From Liquidambar formosana (lineage: Eukaryota > Streptophyta > Magnoliopsida > Saxifragales > Altingiaceae), in contig CM077834.1 in the NCBI GenBank assembly GCA_039720395.1, positions 1,798,001-1,862,000 on the forward strand: a stretch of 64,000 nt of DNA, written 5' to 3'. Positions within the stretch are counted from its first letter, which is position 1. Each line of letters begins with the position of its first letter. Below the pieces are notes generated by a model, which saw nothing but the letters and a program-made list of their open reading frames with translations, was not told where the DNA came from and searched no databases. The translations under genes were made by a program, and so were the position numbers. Shown piece after piece: positions 16,990 through 27,960 of this stretch.

Positions 16990-17806
16990 TTCTAACAAGA
17001 ACTTTTAACTTGGGATTTTTTTGGGGGGGGGGGGGGTGAAATTTTGTTTAGAAATTCCATCTAGATAGATGAAATTTTTCCAAATTCCATCGTTTAAAAA
17101 AGGAAGTTTCAAACAAAATTCCATTTTTAAATTCCAACTTTTAAAAAAATTAGCCAAAAAAAAAAAAAAAAAAACTTTATAAATCCCACTAAAAAATTAT
17201 GAACTTTAAAAATCCCATCATTTTAAAAGCTTGGATGTTAACTAATGTCAAGTTGGCAATAGCCTTATTCATGTTTAAGAGATTACTCTGATTGAAGGTT
17301 TAGATACTTATATATTGATAATGCTCTTATTCACAAATGGTTTTGCATTTCATAATTTGCCATATAGTGAATTTGAATTTGGACGTGCCAGTTTATAGTA
17401 CTAATGACATATTGGAAAATTTAACTCTTGGGGTCCCCAGCTCGATCAGGCTCCTATGGGCCATTAAGGGGGAACCCAGGACCTGCAGGGCTGGAGGAAA
17501 ATTGAGAAAACGCACAGGGGCTTTCGGTCATTTAATCCCTTAATTAATTACTCATATTATCTAAAAATTAAGTGGATCATGGAATATGGGCTGAATAGTT
17601 AACTCAGCCACGGGTGTTCAGCTTTGTCCTTTAAATCATAAAAAAATATATATATATATATATTTTTTGAAACATGCAAACAGTCTCATTTTATTTCCGC
17701 TTGGATAGTAAGGAATGTTGGAAACCAACAACTACATTGAAAAAAAGAGAGGAAATGCAAATCATGAGGGAGAGATGCTGCAGCTTTCCATTTCATCGTA
17801 GTGTAC
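16990..17806. repeat. Repeat A, copy 1
   Basis: Non-coding segment beginning near AACTTGGGATTT, with a G-run, and ending GCAGCTTTCCATTTCATCGTA. It is collinear with 61700-62486. Here A lies after B; at the right end of the window A lies before B. It includes an AT-rich microsatellite (about 17641-17668). Confidence 0.85.
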
Positions 17807-17971
17807 ATGATCTTTTTACGCTGCTGTCCCATACCAGTAATTTCATGGGCAATTCTTCCTTCCTTCTGGACCCCATCTTATTGTGTTTTCTGAGTCTTTC
17901 CCATTAAAGGGCAATTTTATTCCCTAGTGAAGCAACAAGGAAAAGAGGGAGTTCAAAAGGGTGATTTTTGG

Positions 17972-18004
<33 letters not shown>

Positions 18005-18998
18005 GAAAAATAAGAGAATATACGAAGAGCGAACAACAAAACACAACATGGTTTGGACATTTACTTATTAAATTTTCAGTCTTAATTTTCTTTACAATAA
18101 AAACAATCCAATTGTGAGACATCTGTTGCTTATACAGATGTCAACCTATTTTAGACAATTTGATTGTTTTCATAAAAGGAAGAAAACATCAGAGCACCTC
18201 TTAACGGTTAGCCCAAGCCAAATTTTAATTCAATTTCAAGAAGACGTTGTTCCAATGATAAGTCATTCTTCTAACTAAATTTGGCTTTGAGTCAAATTTT
18301 GAGTTATATTTGACTCAAGATTTGGCTTTGAGTCAGACATAGCTAGGGAGTATGGGGTCTAGATTGTTCCACATGTACAACTCAAATTAATGTACAATCG
18401 ACATTTGGTTAGAGCTAAAATGGGTTTTGAATTATTGTAGCAAGTCCAGCTAAATTTTAGATTTTGACACAGTTAACGGGTTAAAATATAGCTTTGACTT
18501 CTGCAAAATGGTTAGAATCATTGGTGTTGCTACTCAATTTGATTGAAGAGAAGAAAAGAAAGCGAAGGAAATTTTAAGAAAATGGGTTCATATCAGGTGG
18601 ACCCATCCTTCGATATTGGACCGATCTCAATGGACCAACTAACGTGCGCTTGGAAGCATAAGCACAAATCAGGCCAGACCTCTACTGAGCCGAGGATGCC
18701 AGCCCATCAAAGAAAGAAATGTCTTCCTTACATTTTTGCAAAACGATCATAGCACACCCACACACGCACTCACATGGAATAGAAATTAATATTTTCACAT
18801 GTAAACTCCACACTTCTATTGGGATGGAACATGTCATTAGACTCGAATATCTTTCTTACACTCATTAGGGGGAAAAAAGAAAAAAAGACTTGCTAATCAA
18901 AAGCATAGAAGGCATATATACTCCGTATGAAAGCAAACACTAAAACAAGATCATAAAACAGATAGACATCACTTACCCAAGAAGGCCACTTGAATTTG
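17807..18998. other. 3' spacer of the intact RLP gene
   Basis: Contains a long A-run (about 17971-18002) and a MITE-like patch with repeated TTTGGCTTTGAGTCA words (about 18280-18340). No gene is seen. The downstream RLP stop is at 18999-19001. Confidence 0.5.
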
Positions 18999-21900
18999 CT
19001 AATTCCTTCTTCCTCCACGTCTACGGGCACTCTTGTAAGCCCTTCTCACTTTCTTAAGATTTTTTCCTTCGACGAGCCTTACAAGCCATTCAAGTTTTCC
19101 AATTGACAGCATAAGACATCCCATAGCCAATCCGTATACCACTCCACATCCATACCCCATCGCCACTGCTTTCCATCCAAAGCCACTTGCCGACTCATGA
19201 TTGTCGTCTTCTCGGAATATTGATGGTGGTGGTGGTTGTAGTGCCTCATCATCGCTGCATTTCTTCAATAAGGGAACTCCGCACAATCCCTTGTTCCCAA
19301 TGTATGAATCATTTGCAAATGTATTAAATTGTTTGCCTTGAGGTATTCGTCCCACGAGACAGTTTTGCGAAAGATTTAAGAATGCAAGAAATGTCAAACT
19401 TGTCAATTGCTCAGGAATGTTGCCACTGATGTTGTTCCAAGAGAGGTCTAAGGCTTCAAGCTTTGTCAAATTCTCCAGCGATGATGGGATAGAACCTGTA
19501 AGGTGGTTGTGAGAAATGTTGAGCCCTCGGAGCGAATTAAGCATTCCAATCGAATTTGGAATCTCTCCATGGAATCTGTTGTTTGACAGATCAAAGGTTG
19601 TCAAAATGGTTAGGATTTTCACAAATTCGATCTCCATCCCTTTCACTGTAAGCATCACGGAATCATGATAATAATTTCCCCACCCTGGCACTTCCCCAAT
19701 CGATGGGGTGCCGCCCACACCCATATGTTCCAATTTGGCTTCATATGCATTCATCATAGCCTTCAAATTTTTTATGTATCTTGTTGGAATAGGGCCACTG
19801 AAATCATTGCCTGAGAGGTCAAGGATTCGCAACTTGGGGAAGGGATGTTTTGCCTTGGAACCCCTTATGGGACCATAGAATCTATTGGATCGTAAGATAA
19901 GAACCTGTAAATCTGGAAGAGTTTGCAACCAAAAGGGGAATGTATCCTTCATCTTGTTGTTTCCAAGATTTAGGACTTCCAAGTTTCTACAATTGACTAA
20001 AGATCGTGGTACTGACCCTTCCAATTGATTTTCGTTCAAGGCAATACTCCTCAAGCTATTGCCCTTTGCAAACAACCTAGGGATGGTGCCATGAAATCTG
20101 TTCTTTTGTAGATCAAACACCAAAAGATTATTGCTGAAGTTCCCCAAACATTGTGGAATTTGGCCACTCAAACTGTTATTAGACAAATTAAGAATTTTAA
20201 GGGAACTCAAATTGCAAATCAACGAAGGGATCTCTCCGTTCAATTTATTGTTTGAGATTGAAAAGATTCTCATGAAACGTGCTGGAATTGGAAGCGGTCC
20301 TTCAAGCAAGTTGGAATGAAGGTCAAGACATTGAAGATTCTTCCATGGAAGTTGCTCTACACTTGTCAGAAAGTTGAGAGAAAGATTTAGATATGATAAT
20401 GAATCCTTCCCCATGTCCCATGCCCATTTCGGAATCTGGCCATGAATTTTGTTGTTGGAAAGGTCTAGCAGTTGCAAATTCTCTTGGGTTCTTAAGAAAT
20501 TTGGGAATTCACTTAAGTTGCAAGAAGACAATCTCAAATAAGACAATAAGGGCAAGGTAGAGTTGACATGGTTGATGGTGGTCAATGATAGACTAGTATT
20601 GGAAAGATCAAGAATATCTAGATTTTCTAGCATCGAAAATTTTTCTAGCTCCACACTCCCGCTTAGATTATTCGATGAGAGCACGAGAGCAGTGAGGTTC
20701 ACGAGTTGAAAGATTGATCTTGGAAGTGAACCATGTAGCTCATTACTATCTAAATAGACATACTCTAATGAATTATATTGAAATTCATGAATATGACCAG
20801 TGAAATGGTTATAGCCCAGGTCTAACTGGACCAACGATGGCAGAGTAAACACCCAAGATGGAATGGTCCCGTTGAGTGAGTTATTGAATAACCTGAGGCT
20901 GCTTAGATTTGGAAATATTTGGAAAGGAATGGGGCCGACAAGCTGATTGCTTGAGAGGTCTAGAGTACTAAGTCGTGTCAGGTTTGACAATGTTGATGGG
21001 ATCTCACCTGTGAATTTGTTGTATGAGAGGTCCAAATGAGTGATTTGTGTAAGATTACCAAGAGATGCTGGAACTGACCCTGAGAAGCCATTGGATGAGA
21101 GATCCAACTCATTCAAGGATTGTAGATTACTGATTGAAACTGGTACTTCTCCTGATAAATTCGTTTCTCTGAGATTCAAATAATTCAATGACTTTAGACT
21201 GTCGATTGAATCGGGTAGTTTTCCTGAGAAACTCATGCGAGAGAGATCCAAATAATTCAAAGACTTCAAATTGCCGATTGAACCGGGTAGTTCTCTTGAG
21301 AAACTCGTGTTAAAGAGATCCAAATGATTTAAAGACTTTAGATTGCCGATTGAATCGGGTAGTTTTCCTGAGAAACTCGTGCCAGAGAGATCCAAATGAT
21401 TCAAAGACTTTAGATTGCCGATTGAACCAGGTAGTTCTCCTGAGAAACTCGTGCCAGAGAGATCCAAATGATTCAAAGACTTTAGATTGCCGATTGAATC
21501 AGGTAGTTTTCCTGAGAAACTCGTGCCAGAGAGATCCAAATGATTTAAAGACTTTAGATTGCCGATTGAACCAGGTAGTTCTCCTGAGAAACTCAAGTAG
21601 GAGAGTTTCAAAAACTTGAGGGGACTACTCCAATTAACATTTGGAAGATAACGAGTGTAAAAACTGTTAGATGATAAGTCAAGCTTCTGTAGGTTCGGTA
21701 GGCGAAAAATGTAATCAGGGAAATTCCCTTGCAATCCACAAGAATCAAGATTGAGAATTGTCAAAGAAGAAGACAGATTTCTAAAGGAATTAAGTTCAAC
21801 TGTGGACATGTTTACCCCTTTGAGATTAAGTTGTCTCAACTCTGTCAGGTTTTGAACCAACTTTTTCATGTTAAGAGTATCAAGTCTCAACAAACACGTC

Positions 21901-22433
21901 CCGGTAAATCTGTAGAAATTATCAGAGAGATCAAGTGAAACCAATTTGGACATTTGGGAGATTTCTGATGGAATATGGCCAGAAAATGCAGAGGAGGAGA
22001 GGTTGAGATGTGTCAAACTTGTCAACCGACTAAAGTCAGATGAAATTCGGGAGCCATTAAAGTCATTGAAAGCAAGGTTAAGCCATTGGAGATGAGGAAG
22101 GAGAAAGAGGCTGCTGTTGGAATAGATGGTTCCCTGAAGCCGACTGCAACTGAGGTCTAGGCCAATAACATGACCTGTCACCGTATTATATGTGACCCCA
22201 TCCCATGTACTGCAATCACTACCCTCATCCCAGCTAAGCAATTTTGGAATTGATTTATCACAATACAGAGCAGAACTATTAATGGAAAGGGTTTTCTTAA
22301 ACTGTAGCAAGGCAAAGCTCTGGTCATGAGGGCACAGTGGGGTAGAAGAAGAATTAGAAGAGAAAGACGAAGCACAATTAACTTGAGAATGTAAGGGAAA
22401 GAAAAGGAGAAAGAGGCACATTAACCATCCCAT
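18999..22433 (-). CDS. LRR receptor-like protein (RLP, Cf/Ve/HcrVf type), intronless, intact
   Basis: Predicted plasma-membrane immune-type receptor without a kinase, about 1144 residues. Order: signal peptide (MGWLMCLFLLFFPLHS), LRR N-cap with CPHDQSFALLQFK (about residue 34), a long array of 24-residue extracellular LRRs, a non-LRR island (about 885-945, with KNLKAMMNA and DSVMLTVKGMEIE), four closing LRRs, an acidic linker (SDDEALQ..REDDNHE), one membrane span (about 1089-1111) with GVVYGLAMG, and a short basic tail ending RRRGGRRN. In this family a GxxxG-type span and acidic linker go with SOBIR1-like adaptor kinases (family knowledge). I start at the ATG at 22433, not at 22490, because a TATA box at 22511-22517 would put transcription near 22485 and the signal peptide fits the second ATG. 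Odd points: the cap reads SDCSTWDGVTY where relatives have CC and VTC, and residues about 300-440 are near-identical LRR units. The ligand is unknown. Confidence 0.92.
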   Translation of the reverse strand: MGWLMCLFLLFFPLHSQVNCASSFSSNSSSTPLCPHDQSFALLQFKKTLSINSSALYCDKSIPKLLSWDEGSDCSTWDGVTYNTVTGHVIGLDLSCSRLQGTIYSNSSLFLLPHLQWLNLAFNDFNGSRISSDFSRLTSLTHLNLSSSAFSGHIPSEISQMSKLVSLDLSDNFYRFTGTCLLRLDTLNMKKLVQNLTELRQLNLKGVNMSTVELNSFRNLSSSLTILNLDSCGLQGNFPDYIFRLPNLQKLDLSSNSFYTRYLPNVNWSSPLKFLKLSYLSFSGELPGSIGNLKSLNHLDLSGTSFSGKLPDSIGNLKSLNHLDLSGTSFSGELPGSIGNLKSLNHLDLSGTSFSGKLPDSIGNLKSLNHLDLFNTSFSRELPGSIGNLKSLNYLDLSRMSFSGKLPDSIDSLKSLNYLNLRETNLSGEVPVSISNLQSLNELDLSSNGFSGSVPASLGNLTQITHLDLSYNKFTGEIPSTLSNLTRLSTLDLSSNQLVGPIPFQIFPNLSSLRLFNNSLNGTIPSWVFTLPSLVQLDLGYNHFTGHIHEFQYNSLEYVYLDSNELHGSLPRSIFQLVNLTALVLSSNNLSGSVELEKFSMLENLDILDLSNTSLSLTTINHVNSTLPLLSYLRLSSCNLSEFPNFLRTQENLQLLDLSNNKIHGQIPKWAWDMGKDSLSYLNLSLNFLTSVEQLPWKNLQCLDLHSNLLEGPLPIPARFMRIFSISNNKLNGEIPSLICNLSSLKILNLSNNSLSGQIPQCLGNFSNNLLVFDLQKNRFHGTIPRLFAKGNSLRSIALNENQLEGSVPRSLVNCRNLEVLNLGNNKMKDTFPFWLQTLPDLQVLILRSNRFYGPIRGSKAKHPFPKLRILDLSGNDFSGPIPTRYIKNLKAMMNAYEAKLEHMGVGGTPSIGEVPGWGNYYHDSVMLTVKGMEIEFVKILTILTTFDLSNNRFHGEIPNSIGMLNSLRGLNISHNHLTGSIPSSLENLTKLEALDLSWNNISGNIPEQLTSLTFLAFLNLSQNCLVGRIPQGKQFNTFANDSYIGNKGLCGVPLLKKCSDDEALQPPPPSIFREDDNHESASGFGWKAVAMGYGCGVVYGLAMGCLMLSIGKLEWLVRLVEGKNLKKVRRAYKSARRRGGRRN
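21181..21600 (-). repeat. Recently expanded LRR block with two-LRR (144 bp) period
   Basis: Six successive 72-bp LRR units alternate SGELPGSIGNLKSLN and SGKLPDSIGNLKSLN versions: GELPG, GKLPD, GELPG, GKLPD, (R)ELPG, GKLPD. Units two apart match better than neighbours, so the duplicated block was a pair of LRRs. Later units have drifted (FNTSF, SRMSF, RETNL). Most of the difference between neighbours is confined to the two positions after SG and the residue after LP. Confidence 0.9.
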
Positions 22434-22510
22434 CTCTCCTTTAAGATATGAAAGACTAAAGATATGGTGGATAGTTGAGAGATAAAGCATATAAAGGGAG
22501 AAGAATACTT

Positions 22511-22517
22511 ATATAGG
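22511..22517 (-). promoter_or_regulatory. TATA box of the RLP gene
   Basis: The minus strand reads GCCTATATAAGTATTC. TATATAA lies 78 bases before the ATG at 22433 and only 21 before the ATG at 22490. This supports the downstream start. A similar but degenerate flank is seen at about 31735-31800. Confidence 0.6.
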
Positions 22518-23464
22518 CCCTCAAGTCAACAAAAAATGCAGCCAGGTCTTTCTAAGGTCTAGCCCATCAATTCAGTGAAATAGTGCTTGAGGTGTGTGAT
22601 GCAATCTTTTTCACCTCTGCTATTACTCCGAATATCAGCTGTTTGCTAGGTAGGACTCAAGAGAAAGAAAAGATGGGGAAAAAACAACCATCGCTTAGGT
22701 TTGACTCTCAAACGACCCGATAAAATGAATGATTATAGGAAAATAGTTTTGAATGAATATCCAAATGGATATTCAAATGGACTAATTCAATTTCGAATGG
22801 ATATCCAAATGCATTCAAAAATAGTTTTGAATGAATAATTTTGAAAAATAAAAATAAAAATCGTTGAATTCTTTTATTGTTGAGAACGAAGCTATTGTGG
22901 TGATTACAGGAAACCACTTTCATCGACAAGAGTGGACCACTATAGAATGGACCAATAGGTGTGCTTGGTCGAAATGCCCATGGGTAACTAGAATTTCGTT
23001 GTTTCAAACTATAATAATTAAGGCAAAAAGACTACTTAGTCCAGTTGTTTTTACAGCATTAATTATTGTTAATTTTATATCAAATTAATTATTAAGGCAA
23101 ATATTTAGAGAGTTTCAATAGCCCGTAATTGACACGCAAAACTAGAATTGACACCATAGAATGCGACTAGGGCAATAGCAATGTAGGAGCCTTTTATGGG
23201 GCAGAGGTGATGGGTGAGGAAATAGGGGACCATATCCTCTTAATTCAATTATAGGATTGAATGGTTTTGAACTCTTTACCATCACTCTTTTTCCAAGTGA
23301 GTGTGGCATTGAGGACCACCACGCTAGAAGACAAAAAAAAAAGACAAGGAAGACCTGTACGTGTTAACTTGACGCTGGAGTCTTTGTTGATGGAACTATC
23401 CTGCTCAAATGAATCAATTCAATCTCTAGTGGACATCAAGTGCCTAATAATATTGTTCCAAAGA
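22518..23464. other. 5' flank of the RLP gene, including the first copy of a dispersed flank repeat
   Basis: The stretch GTCTTTCTAAGGTCTAGCCCATCAA (22548-22572) recurs at about 31767 and, as CCTTAGCCCATCAAAT, in several later copies. From 23117 the flank contains the GACACCATAGAATGCGACTAGGG..GGGGCAGAGGTGATGGG unit found again near 28900-29100, 29905-30290 and 32170-32600. A frame of about 70 codons at 23261 recurs in two of these copies but is broken in others. I take it as non-coding. Confidence 0.55.
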
Positions 23465-25814
23465 ATTAAAATTTAAAACACGAAATTTCAATAAAATTCA
23501 ATGAAAAATGAAAATAACCATTAAAGGGGTGATTTTGTGAGTATGGCTAGCACTTCTTCCCAGCCATATTGTGCTTACTCAGAGGCTCTTGTAGGATTCT
23601 TTGAACCATAGTTCAATAAGCCTGTAAACTAGAATCGACACCATAGAATGCAACTAAACTAAAGGACAAAGACTGGACTAGGAAGACCTATCCATGTTAA
23701 CTTTGCGCTAAAGTACGCCTTGATGATGGAATTGTCGTGGTTAAATGAAGGACCTGTTACTTGTTTTCCAAGTATGGCTTCAAGGACCAAGCCAACTTGT
23801 GCTACGTGTGTGCTTTGGAGGATCTTGTACAATTTTTTCCTAGAGTCCGTAATTGATACTTCAAAATTGAATTAGTGCCACATAACGTGTATATAGAGCA
23901 TGAAAATTCCATATACAATAAATGGAAGCGACTTTGGAAGAAATGTCGGGTGTGGAAATAAGAGGCTATGTAAGACTGATCATGAATAGAGACATGTAGT
24001 AAGGTTTTTCCATGGCCTTAGCCCATCAAATCAATGGAGTAGGTCTAGATTTTGAGTTTGGATTGTTGGATTTTGAGGACTAATTAAAGCCAGAGGACAT
24101 ACCATATGGTCCGGTCCATGTTATAGCTTTGTCATGAAAGTCTCTGGTTGTTGGGAATGGAATAGTTCCTTTGCACTAAAAGTCTTTGATTGTTAAACAA
24201 AGCACCTGTAATGATCTATCTTAATTTGCAATAAAAGTCATTAGTTGAAAGATGGCTCATGTACCAATCTTGAAAGATGGGATTGTTGGGTTGTCACTGC
24301 TGACTAGTCCAAACTGAGATGAGTAAATGTGTTTGATATATGCAAGAGTACTAAATCACATATCCATATTATTATAGAAAGGGGTTGCACTTTTGGTTGG
24401 ATGTACAAACCAAAATACTGAAAAACCCTCATCTGATTTTAAGGGACAATGACATTTTAGGGCTAAAATAGTAATTTTCACAAGCAATCCTAAATTCCCT
24501 CCACTTTCTTAGGGATTTCCAAAACCACTATCTGCTCTCTAACAACGGTTACCTTGAATACCCCAATTGCCCAACTCCTTTTTTTTCTCATCTTTTAAAA
24601 ATTGTTTCCTTTCTCCCACTATCTTTAATTCTTTTTTTCAGATGAAGGGTTTTTTTGGACATCTAGTTATCTACTATGAATATGATTGTAATCAACTTGT
24701 AAAAAGAAGTACAAATGAACTCATCTGAGATTTGTGCTCAATACACACCATAGACAAATTCAATATCCAATGGAAATATTCTGTTTCTGACTAATTTCCA
24801 AAAAAAAAGAAAAAGAAAAATCGGAGTATTTGTAGTCTGTCTTTGTGAGCAACCAGTAATTATTTCAGCTCCCAGTGTGTGGATTTAGCCCAAGAGGCTC
24901 TACTTGGATCCCTATTGAATCGTTAGGTAACACGCCTCCACATTAACCCAATATCAGCTCTGTTTACATCTCTAAGTCTTCAATCAAAAAACTGTTGGTC
25001 AAGAAGGAAAGGGTCACAACAAATGGACTACCCAGTGTTACATGGCCTTGTAACAGAAACTAATGGTGGTGTTAGGGCATTTACCTCGAAACCAGCCAGG
25101 TGACTGGAGATCCTCTGTTCAATAAAAAGACCCAATGAACTAGAAAATCTAACTCAATCAAGTAACAAACTTTAAAGCACAGGGCATGAGTACCTTCATC
25201 TTACAGTTGTTACTATAATTTCACTACGTCGAATGATTGCTAATTGGGTTCTCATCGATCCATCTTTGGCGTTTAAAGGAGCTTTTTAGATTAAGACCCA
25301 CAGAGAGAAGCTGGGGAATGCTTGGTAATTGGGTTCTGATCCATTATGAATTTTGGGAGTTGACACTGTAAGAGCAGCTCAAAAGGGCTTCATTAGCAGA
25401 GGTGACACGGCAACAAGAAGTGAGCACATGAATGAGTCCAACCGGCCCATTACACGCAATGTACTAATTCAATTTCAAGTGAAAATATTCTCAATAACTT
25501 TAATATTAAAAAAAAAAAAAAATCACCATTGGAAGGATTGTTATATTAGTATGGTCCTCTGGCTCGTACAATTTTTTATAGAACTGATTGAAAAATTACA
25601 TATGAGCCTAAGCAGTGATCATCTCTTTATTTTTAATTTATCACTTGAAAACATTCCTGTACGTGTTTGATTGAGCTACGTTAATCAAACAATTCCGAAA
25701 TTCTTACACGAGAAGCTCATTAGACAAAATAGATTACTGCCTTTGATGTTAGGAGTGAAACTTTAGTTAGAATGCCGCCTCTTTTTACCTTTTCCCCAAA
25801 TGGTAAAATCACCA

Positions 25815-26058
25815 TAGAACGACGCCGTCTCTTTGATGTTCGTGAGTTTTGTCCTTACTCTTCTTGTTTGGTTGCTGAGAAATAGAAAAAAGAAAAAGGA
25901 TTTTCCCGACAATGTTGTGTTTTAAGCTGAATTAAGTCACTATTAGCTCAGTGGAGTCGAGCTTTCTGAGTGAATGTAGGAAAAGGATAGAGCAGAAATG
26001 AAGTATTTTAATTGTACTTGTTTGGCTGCTGAGAAAATTTGAGAGAAAATTCTTGGAT
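25815..26058 (+). pseudogene. Copy Y of the PARN-like 5' end and intron 1, exon deleted
   Basis: ATAGAACGACGCCGT matches the 5' flank of the PARN-like locus (about 57607-57622). It is followed directly by GTGAGTT..TTCTTCTTGTTTGGTTGC, which matches the start of PARN-like intron 1 at 58081, and by CTGAATTAAGTCACTATTAG..TCGAGCTTTCTGAG (compare 58172-58215). All but the last few bases of the coding exon are missing. It joins an RLP N-terminal stub at about 26060. Confidence 0.75.
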
Positions 26059-26059
26059 C

Positions 26060-26215
26060 AAAGCAATGCTCTGGTTATGAGGGCACATATGGGTAGGAAT
26101 AATAATTAGGAGAGAACCAATTAATTTGAGAATGCAAGAGAAATAATAAGGAGGCAGATCAGAGGCACATGAACCGCCCATCTTTCCTTCGAGATATCAA
26201 AATCTGAAGATACGA
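26060..26215 (-). pseudogene. RLP N-terminal stub (signal peptide region only)
   Basis: On the minus strand this aligns with the 5' leader, signal peptide and CPHDQSFAL region of the intact RLP (22315-22460) and ends at CPHNQSIA. No LRR sequence follows; PARN-like intron sequence begins instead. Copy 2 of this duplication carries the same stub with the same break (36701-36870), so the truncation predates the duplication. Confidence 0.75.
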
Positions 26216-26519
26216 TAATTCCTTCCACCTAACCATCCCAATTGTTTAAGATACGACGAGCCTAAAATCTAGTTCACTAGTGAGAATTCTTGCTTAGATA
26301 TGTTACAGTCTCATCGGTTAAGAACACCAAGGTGCTGTTTGATTAAACTGAAATTTAAGCACTGCGAATTTTTAATACCACTCGATGGAGAAATTAAATC
26401 GAGCATTCGATCTTGGGTTAGGTCCGTGATCTTTTTTTCTTTTTAATTTATCTAATGAAACATTACTGTGCAGTTGCTTTGCAGTTTTGCTCATAGGATA
26501 CGTACTCGTGATGAGGAAA

Positions 26520-26830
26520 TTAAATTATTGACCCCTGTAATAGCAAGCCACTAAAAGTCACTCCTGCTACATCAGCCTTAAGATATGTACTAACCCCTAG
26601 AGGGGCTCTTGCAGTGTTGAAGACACTGGAACTTTTAAGGCTCCAATTCACAAGACAATCGGCACATTGGTTTCCCTCTCGAAGAGTTTGAATGATGTGG
26701 CAGCCGAATTTCTTGATATGAGATCGATCTCTGCAATCTGAATTCCAGAGTCCTAAGGGATGAGTTTCCTGGTCCCCACTCATAATCAAAGGCCTTATTG
26801 GATACTCCAAAGCTTAGGAAGTTTTGACTC
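26520..26830 (-). pseudogene. LINE-type RNase H-like (RVT_3) fragment, copy 1
   Basis: The minus-strand frame contains HIIQTLREGNQCADCLVNWS and, further on, LKADVAGVTFSGLL. This is the closing part of the plant RNase H-like domain that accompanies non-LTR retrotransposon reverse transcriptases. The D of the REGNxxAD motif is present, but the N-terminal catalytic residues are not. It is a short relic, duplicated at 37040-37293. Confidence 0.75.
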
Positions 26831-27234
26831 CCAAGCAATCATAAGCCCTTATTGGATACTCCAAAGCTCCGCAGTGGTGCTGCTACCATACTTGACATGA
26901 AATGCAGACTAATGGAAGACTTTTTGTAACTAATTACACCATGGCCCCATTTGATTAAGGAGAACTGGAGAAGAAAAGGCAAGGGAAATTTTTTTATAGA
27001 AATTCCTTCACTCATGTAGCCGTGTTGTTGGTTTACATACCCAAAAGGGATTGGATATAAAATTCCTTTCATTTACATTTTAAAATTTCTTATGTTGTCT
27101 ACTTGTCTTTTTGGGCTTCTGTTTAACTTCAACCATTGCTAGTTTGCTACTAAAAATGTAACCTCATTAGGCCCATAAGAATAAGAAATTAAAAAAACTT
27201 AGCCAATATGTAACGAGATGAGGACAAGACTAAA

Positions 27235-27960
27235 AAGACCTATCTGTGTTAACTTTATGCTAAAGTCTTCGTTGATGGAAATGTCCTAATCAAATGAAGG
27301 ACCCATAATGGTCTTCCATCATCATCTCTAGTTTTATTTCCACATAATTATTAGTCAAGCACTCAAGTATCCCAAAGCAATTAGTGATGGCTCATGTTGA
27401 TGAATCACAAATTAGGATAGATGAGAGTAGTTTTAAATACCAACCGGTAAAAATAAGTGCTAATGTAGGACCCCAAAAAAAAAAAAACAAAAAAAAAAAA
27501 AAAAAAAGTGCGAAAATGAACTCATTTTGGTTGAGGAGATAGAAGAAAAGGCAAGGGAAGGAAATTACTTGTGTTGTTGCTTTACATTCCCAAAGGCTAA
27601 AATTCCTTTTATATATCCATATATATAATATAGAGGGTTGACAAGCCGTGCAATCATTTTGGACGTCCGGGACCTGATGATCAATTTTGTATTATACATA
27701 CCATATGCATTTTAAAATTTCTTATATTGTCTACTAATTGTCTTTGTCTGCTGATGTTATTTTCCCCTATTCAACTTTTTTCAACCATTCTTATATTAAG
27801 TGGGGATAAAAACTTATATGGCCCAAGTCAACAAAAATAATCAAGTCAAATTGTGTTACATGTGTTCCTGAGGCTCTTGTACCATTCTTTCAACCAATGA
27901 CACAGAACATCTATATCTAAAGAGTTTCAATAGCCCGTAATTGAGTTGGTTACATTTGCA
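27235..27960. repeat. Direct repeat P, copy 1
   Basis: Non-coding segment with CAATTAGTGATGGCTCATGT, ACCAACCGGTAAAAATAAG, a long A-run (27474-27507) and CCTGATGATCAATTTTGT. It recurs collinearly at 29215-29935. The two copies differ by several small indels. Confidence 0.8.

Larger units (their letters stand above)
23465..27200. repeat. Segmental duplication, copy 1 (about 3.7 kb)
   Basis: Collinear with 33535-37690 from GAAATTTCAATAAAATTCAA through TAGAAAGGGGTTGCAC (24377), CTACGTCGAATG (25224), GACGCCGTCTCTTTGATG (25823) and the RNase H relic (26520-26830) to AACTTAGCCAATATGTAAC (27196). Copy 2 is longer mainly because of a MITE at 35574. Copy 1 preserves that empty site (GGATTGTTATATTAGTATGG, about 25536-25555). 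Confidence 0.88.

Noticed and set aside
21181..21600. Regular repeats as a possible CRISPR-like array
   Set aside because: The units are contiguous 72-bp coding LRRs without unique spacers, in a plant gene.
21350..21619. Plus-strand repetitive frame opposite the RLP
   Set aside because: It is the antisense shadow of the tandem LRR units and repeats only because they do.
22434..22490. Upstream ATG of the RLP as start
   Set aside because: It lies only about 20 bases after the TATA box and would put 19 residues before the signal peptide.
23261..23476. Frame of about 70 codons shared by 23261, 30065 and 32434
   Set aside because: It lies in a duplicated flank repeat, further copies (about 28740, 29130, 42440) are broken, differences are mostly replacements, and no domain is seen.
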